Source: an uncultured Anaerolineaceae bacterium
GTDB lineage: Bacteria > Chloroflexota > Anaerolineae > Anaerolineales > Anaerolineaceae
DNA length: 10,046 nt
Assembly (NCBI GenBank): GCA_937894825.1
Contig: CALCQT010000429.1
Location: 1-10,046, forward strand
Direction of reading: 5' to 3'
Positions 7,469-10,046 of this stretch are shown here, one piece after another; position 1 is the first letter of the stretch, and each line of letters begins with the position of its first letter. The notes below the pieces were generated by a model. The model had not been told where the DNA came from and made no database searches. It worked only from the letters and a program-made list of their open reading frames with translations. The translations under genes and the position numbers were made by a program.

Positions 7469-8401
7469 ATGGGAAAAGCTTTAATTGTTGGAGGTAATGG
7501 TTTTATCGGATCACATCTCGTCAACACTCTAATTAAATATCAATGGGATACAATAGTTATTGATAAATTTCCTCGTAAATTTGTCAAAATTCCCGAAAAC
7601 GTACATTTTATCCAAATGGATTTTTGTGATTCTATCGCTGAAATTGAAGCGATATTCGATAAAGTTAATCCAGATATTGTTTTCCATCTTGCTTGGAAAA
7701 CTTTCCCAGCGACTTCTTTGGAAAATCCATCTAAGGATATTGAAATTAACATAGTACCTTCGTTAAATTTAATAAAGGTATGTACTAAAGCTAATGTAAA
7801 GTTGATATTTATTTCTTCCGGTGGAGCTGTATACGGTAATACTACTGAACCTATCATTCATGAGACCAGTGCAACAAACCCTATTAGTCCATATGGAATC
7901 GAAAAACTAACAATAGAAAAATATTTGTATATGTACCATTCTATATATGGGCTTGATTATTTAATAATAAGACCCTCAACCCCCTTTGGTCCTTGGCAGG
8001 ATTATCTAGGCGAGCAAGGCGCTGTAACTGTTTTTATGTATCGAATTGCAAAGAATATTCCAATAACATTATGGGGAGACGGAAACGCTATCCGTGATTA
8101 TTTTTATATTAGTGATCTAGTGGATGCAATGGTTAAGTGCATTAATTATCAAACGCGCGATGATATACGTATCTTCAATGTTGGTGGTGGTACAGGAATA
8201 TCGCTTATCCACTTATTAGGTTTGATTGAAGAGACCGTAGGTAAAGAAGCAATAATAGAGCAATTTCCTATGCGAAAATTTGATCCTATGAAAATCGTTT
8301 TAGATACATCCCGCATAAATAACGAGCTCAGATGGAGGCCTACAATTTCCTTGCTTGAGGGAATAAATAGGACTTGGGATTGGATGTCTTCTATTATATG
8401 A
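7469..8401 (+). CDS. NAD-dependent nucleotide-sugar epimerase/dehydratase (GalE-like extended SDR)
   Basis: This 310-aa protein belongs to the extended short-chain dehydrogenase/reductase family that interconverts UDP-, dTDP- or GDP-linked sugars in the cytoplasm. It starts with a Rossmann fold, GGNGFIG at residues 8-14, with the acidic residue Asp32 that favours NAD. HLAW is at 73-76, ISSGGAVYG at 115-123, the catalytic Tyr142-x3-Lys146 in PYGIEK, RPSTPFGPWQD at 168-178 (substrate loop), and RDYFYISDLVDA at 209-220. Length and motifs fit a UDP-glucose 4-epimerase or related enzyme, but the substrate cannot be told from motifs alone, so no symbol is given. The start has a clear AAGGA site. 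The methyltransferase gene follows after 16 bases, so the two are probably co-transcribed. It most likely supplies a donor sugar to the transferases just upstream. Confidence 0.88.
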   Translation: MGKALIVGGNGFIGSHLVNTLIKYQWDTIVIDKFPRKFVKIPENVHFIQMDFCDSIAEIEAIFDKVNPDIVFHLAWKTFPATSLENPSKDIEINIVPSLNLIKVCTKANVKLIFISSGGAVYGNTTEPIIHETSATNPISPYGIEKLTIEKYLYMYHSIYGLDYLIIRPSTPFGPWQDYLGEQGAVTVFMYRIAKNIPITLWGDGNAIRDYFYISDLVDAMVKCINYQTRDDIRIFNVGGGTGISLIHLLGLIEETVGKEAIIEQFPMRKFDPMKIVLDTSRINNELRWRPTISLLEGINRTWDWMSSII

Positions 8402-8417
8402 GGAAAACTGAAGATAT

Positions 8418-9245
8418 ATGATTATGAGAAAAAAAGCTCCTGTGAATTATATAAAATATCCTATTTATGCCAGACCGTTCACATTGACGGAAAAATTTGC
8501 GATAACTTTCAAAATTATGCCGATAAAATGTAATATTTGCGGACATATTACATTTATCGATGTTACAAATGACAATTTTAGGGAGAATTGCATTTGCAGG
8601 AATTGTCATTCATTCAATCGGCAAAGACAAATAGCATTTGTATTATGTAATTCTATAACAAATAAAAGAAGGAATAAGGATCTGACAGAATTTTGCAATA
8701 CTACTAATTTATCTGTTTTCAACACAGAAACATCAGGCACGGTACATAATTTTTTGTCAAGGATGAAAGACTACACTTGTTCAGAATATTTCGGGGAAAA
8801 CCATATAAGCGGCGAACTTGTTAATAATAGAATGCATCAAGATTTGATGTCACTTTCTTTTAATGATGAGCGATTTGACCTTGTTATTTCCACAGATGTT
8901 TTTGAACATATTTCCGATCCTTATCTTGCCCATAAAGAGATATATAGAGTATTAAGGAGAGGAGGGCGTCATATATTTACAATTCCCTTTTATCAAACCG
9001 ATTTTTCAGATGAAGTAAGGGCATCTATCGACATCAACAAAGAAATTCACTATTATCATGAACCGCTATATCATATTGATCCTTTGCGAAAAGAAGGAAT
9101 ACTGGTTTTCAATATTTTTTCGATCGAAATGTTGACCAAACTATCAAATCTAGGTTTTCGAACAAATATGTACCATCTATATTCTCCCTACTATGGAATT
9201 CTCGGCTCTAATGGTCTCGTTTTCGAAGCAATTAAGGAAAAGTAG
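8418..9245 (+). CDS. Class I SAM-dependent methyltransferase with Cys-rich N-terminus
   Basis: This 275-aa protein resembles the small SAM methyltransferases found among glycan genes. The N-terminal part has CNIC at residues 38-41 and CICRNC at 58-63, followed by RQR, a pattern like a zinc ribbon. The methyltransferase part resembles the Methyltransf_11 type: a motif-II/III-like block LVISTDVFEHI at 155-165, then HKEIYRVLRRGGRHIFTIPF at 172-191. The usual first glycine-rich SAM motif is not obvious; the segment SVFNTETSGTVHNFL at 99-113 sits where it would be expected. A conserved-looking HYYHEPLYHIDP follows at 211-222. The substrate, a sugar hydroxyl or small molecule, is unknown. ATG 8418 is taken as start; GAAG at 8410-8413 is four bases upstream, and ATG 8424 (third codon) is an alternative with a ten-base spacing. 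It lies 16 bases after the epimerase stop. Confidence 0.82.
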   Translation: MIMRKKAPVNYIKYPIYARPFTLTEKFAITFKIMPIKCNICGHITFIDVTNDNFRENCICRNCHSFNRQRQIAFVLCNSITNKRRNKDLTEFCNTTNLSVFNTETSGTVHNFLSRMKDYTCSEYFGENHISGELVNNRMHQDLMSLSFNDERFDLVISTDVFEHISDPYLAHKEIYRVLRRGGRHIFTIPFYQTDFSDEVRASIDINKEIHYYHEPLYHIDPLRKEGILVFNIFSIEMLTKLSNLGFRTNMYHLYSPYYGILGSNGLVFEAIKEK

Positions 9246-9259
9246 AGCAAAAGAACGAT

Positions 9260-9334
9260 ATGAGAAAAAAACACATTGTTTTTTATTTTTTGCTTGTAAT
9301 TTTAGTCATTGTCAATATTTTCATTTACTTTTAA
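9260..9334 (+). pseudogene. 24-codon frame with single membrane segment, possibly the start of a broken gene
   Basis: ATG 9260 opens a 24-residue frame, MRKKHIVFYFLLVIL followed by VIVNIFIYF, ending at TAA 9332-9334. It has a basic start and one long hydrophobic stretch, as in a membrane anchor or signal-anchor. There is no convincing ribosome site. The stop falls in a TTTT run; dropping one base there would continue into an open frame reading KGDLNQNKRDHWQREIKWAS to a stop at 9414-9416. This makes it a candidate N-terminus of a longer membrane-anchored protein that has been frameshifted and cut. It may instead be a true small peptide or a chance frame. A weak hairpin (9266-9272 with 9278-9284) lies inside it. 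Confidence 0.3.
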
Positions 9335-9453
9335 GGGTGATCTAAATCAAAACAAAAGGGACCACTGGCAGCGGGAAATAAAATGGGCATCAATGATTGG
9401 AAAGGAATACCGGTAAAAATAAACGGAATAATCGGCCACGTTATTTATCCGGG
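9335..9453. other. Junction segment between the AT-rich glycan block and GC-rich folC
   Basis: No intact gene is seen here. Frame 3 is open from 9333 to a stop at 9414. Frame 2 has a 32-codon open stretch, MGINDWKGIPVKING and onward, from ATG 9383, which crosses into folC DNA in the wrong phase and stops at 9479-9481. Composition changes abruptly near 9450. No terminal inverted repeats or transposase fragment were recognised. It may be the remnant of a truncated gene or an assembly join. Confidence 0.4.
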
Positions 9454-10046
9454 ACGACGGATCCGGAGGCGCGGCAGGTGATCGAAGATACCTGCCGGGA
9501 GCGCCGGGCGCCCCTTTTCTACGCCCTTCCATGCGGGGAAAGCGCTCCCCCCGGAGTGAAAAGCGCATGCTGCGCTCGCCGGGAGATCATCCCGGAAGGG
9601 CAGTTGCTTGACTATGACGGTTTTACCTGGTCTTTCAAAGATCTGCATATCCCCCTGCGCGGGCGCTACCAGGTCGGTAATACCGCCGCGGCGCTGGCTG
9701 CGCTGGAGCAGCTGGCTGCCTGCGGTTTCTCTTTCTCCGAGAAGGACCTCCGCCGCGGCCTTGCGGATACGATCTGGCCGGCCCGCCTCGAGCTGATCAT
9801 GGACGGCGCGCATAACCCGGCGGCGATGCGTGAGCTGGCCGTTTCGCTCCCTGAATATTTCAGCTACCGCCGTCTGATCCTGGTTCTGGGCGTGATGGCG
9901 GACAAAGATTTCTCAATGCTTGATTTTATTCTACCGATGGCGGATACGGTGGTTTTGACCAGGCCCGATCTTCCCCGGGCTGTGGAAACGGAGGCGCTTG
10001 CCGCTTTTCTGGAAAACCGGTTTACAGGAAATGTGATCGTGGAGCA
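9454..10046 (+). pseudogene. folC: 5'-truncated folylpolyglutamate/dihydrofolate synthase, open at right edge
   Basis: FolC adds glutamate to (dihydro)folate using ATP. Translating from 9454 in this phase gives a continuous frame to the window end that matches the middle and C-terminal parts of the family: TTDPEARQVIED, a linker, PLRGRYQVGNTAAALAALE (from about 9652), WPARLEL at 9775-9795, MDGAHNPAAM at 9799-9828, LVLGVMADKDF and TRPDLPRA. The N-terminal Mur-ligase-like half with the P-loop GTNGKGS and the metal sites is absent, and the same phase upstream hits TGA at 9394 with no ATG. Between WPARLEL and MDGAHNP relatives carry about seven further residues (a turn and strand), so a small in-frame deletion is likely. 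Both features argue for a non-functional remnant, unless the left edge is an assembly join. The very high GC resembles a different genomic background from the genes to the left. Confidence 0.8.

Noticed and set aside
9265..9291. Intrinsic terminator after the methyltransferase gene
   Set aside because: The seven-pair stem has only one GC pair in an A/T homopolymer context, so it is too weak to call, though the following T-run keeps it possible.
9335..9460. Insertion-sequence end at the folC junction
   Set aside because: I found no terminal inverted repeat, target duplication or transposase fragment in the junction.
9445..9813. 122-codon minus-strand frame and the plus-strand frame at 9608-9796
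   Set aside because: Both are shadows of GC-rich folC, whose own phase shows clear family motifs throughout.

Overview
This window is a surface-polysaccharide (O-antigen, capsule or exopolysaccharide) biosynthesis region of a bacterium. It reads left to right with every supported gene on the + strand. It opens inside rmlA and runs through rmlD, both dTDP-L-rhamnose synthesis genes. Two very large, translationally coupled multi-domain glycosyltransferase genes follow, then a nucleotide-sugar epimerase and a small SAM methyltransferase. It ends in a 5'-truncated folC fragment that runs off the right edge. The host cannot be named from the sequence. The rhamnose pathway, the repeat-bearing glycosyltransferases and the FolC style suggest a Gram-negative environmental bacterium; Desulfobacterota or Chloroflexi relatives would be my first guesses, at low confidence.

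Base composition divides the window. The rmlA end is GC-rich (38 of 60 bases at 61-120) and rmlD is intermediate. The glycosyltransferase block is AT-rich (19 of 60 at 2161-2220). Composition jumps sharply near 9450 into very GC-rich folC sequence (44 of 60 at 9661-9720). This fits the common picture of a transferred low-GC glycan cassette beside conserved rhamnose genes. The right-hand edge looks like a recombination scar or an assembly join, because folC starts mid-protein there.

Genes and cooperation: RmlA and RmlD would supply dTDP-L-rhamnose; rmlB and rmlC must lie elsewhere. The 1064-aa protein joins a GT8 transferase, an FkbM-type O-methyltransferase, a GT4 transferase, a 6 x 14-aa coiled-coil repeat and a basic SKSWRITRP tail. 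Its stop codon overlaps the start of an 800-aa protein that has three 38-aa NPDV/GWKEGR repeats, a GT2 domain and a second GT4 domain. Two polypeptides therefore carry four predicted glycosyltransferase modules and one methyltransferase. After a 108-bp AT-rich gap with a candidate promoter come a GalE-like SDR epimerase, which would supply a modified sugar nucleotide, and a methyltransferase with a Cys-rich N-terminal metal-binding-like segment.

The most interesting points are the modular GT8-FkbM-GT4-coiled-coil protein and its possible parallel to methyltransferase/coiled-coil chain-length rulers such as WbdD, the almost identical 114-bp in-frame tandem duplication at the start of the next gene, and the damaged junction at 9260-9453 leading into a decayed folC. 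No RNA gene, CRISPR array or intact mobile element was seen.
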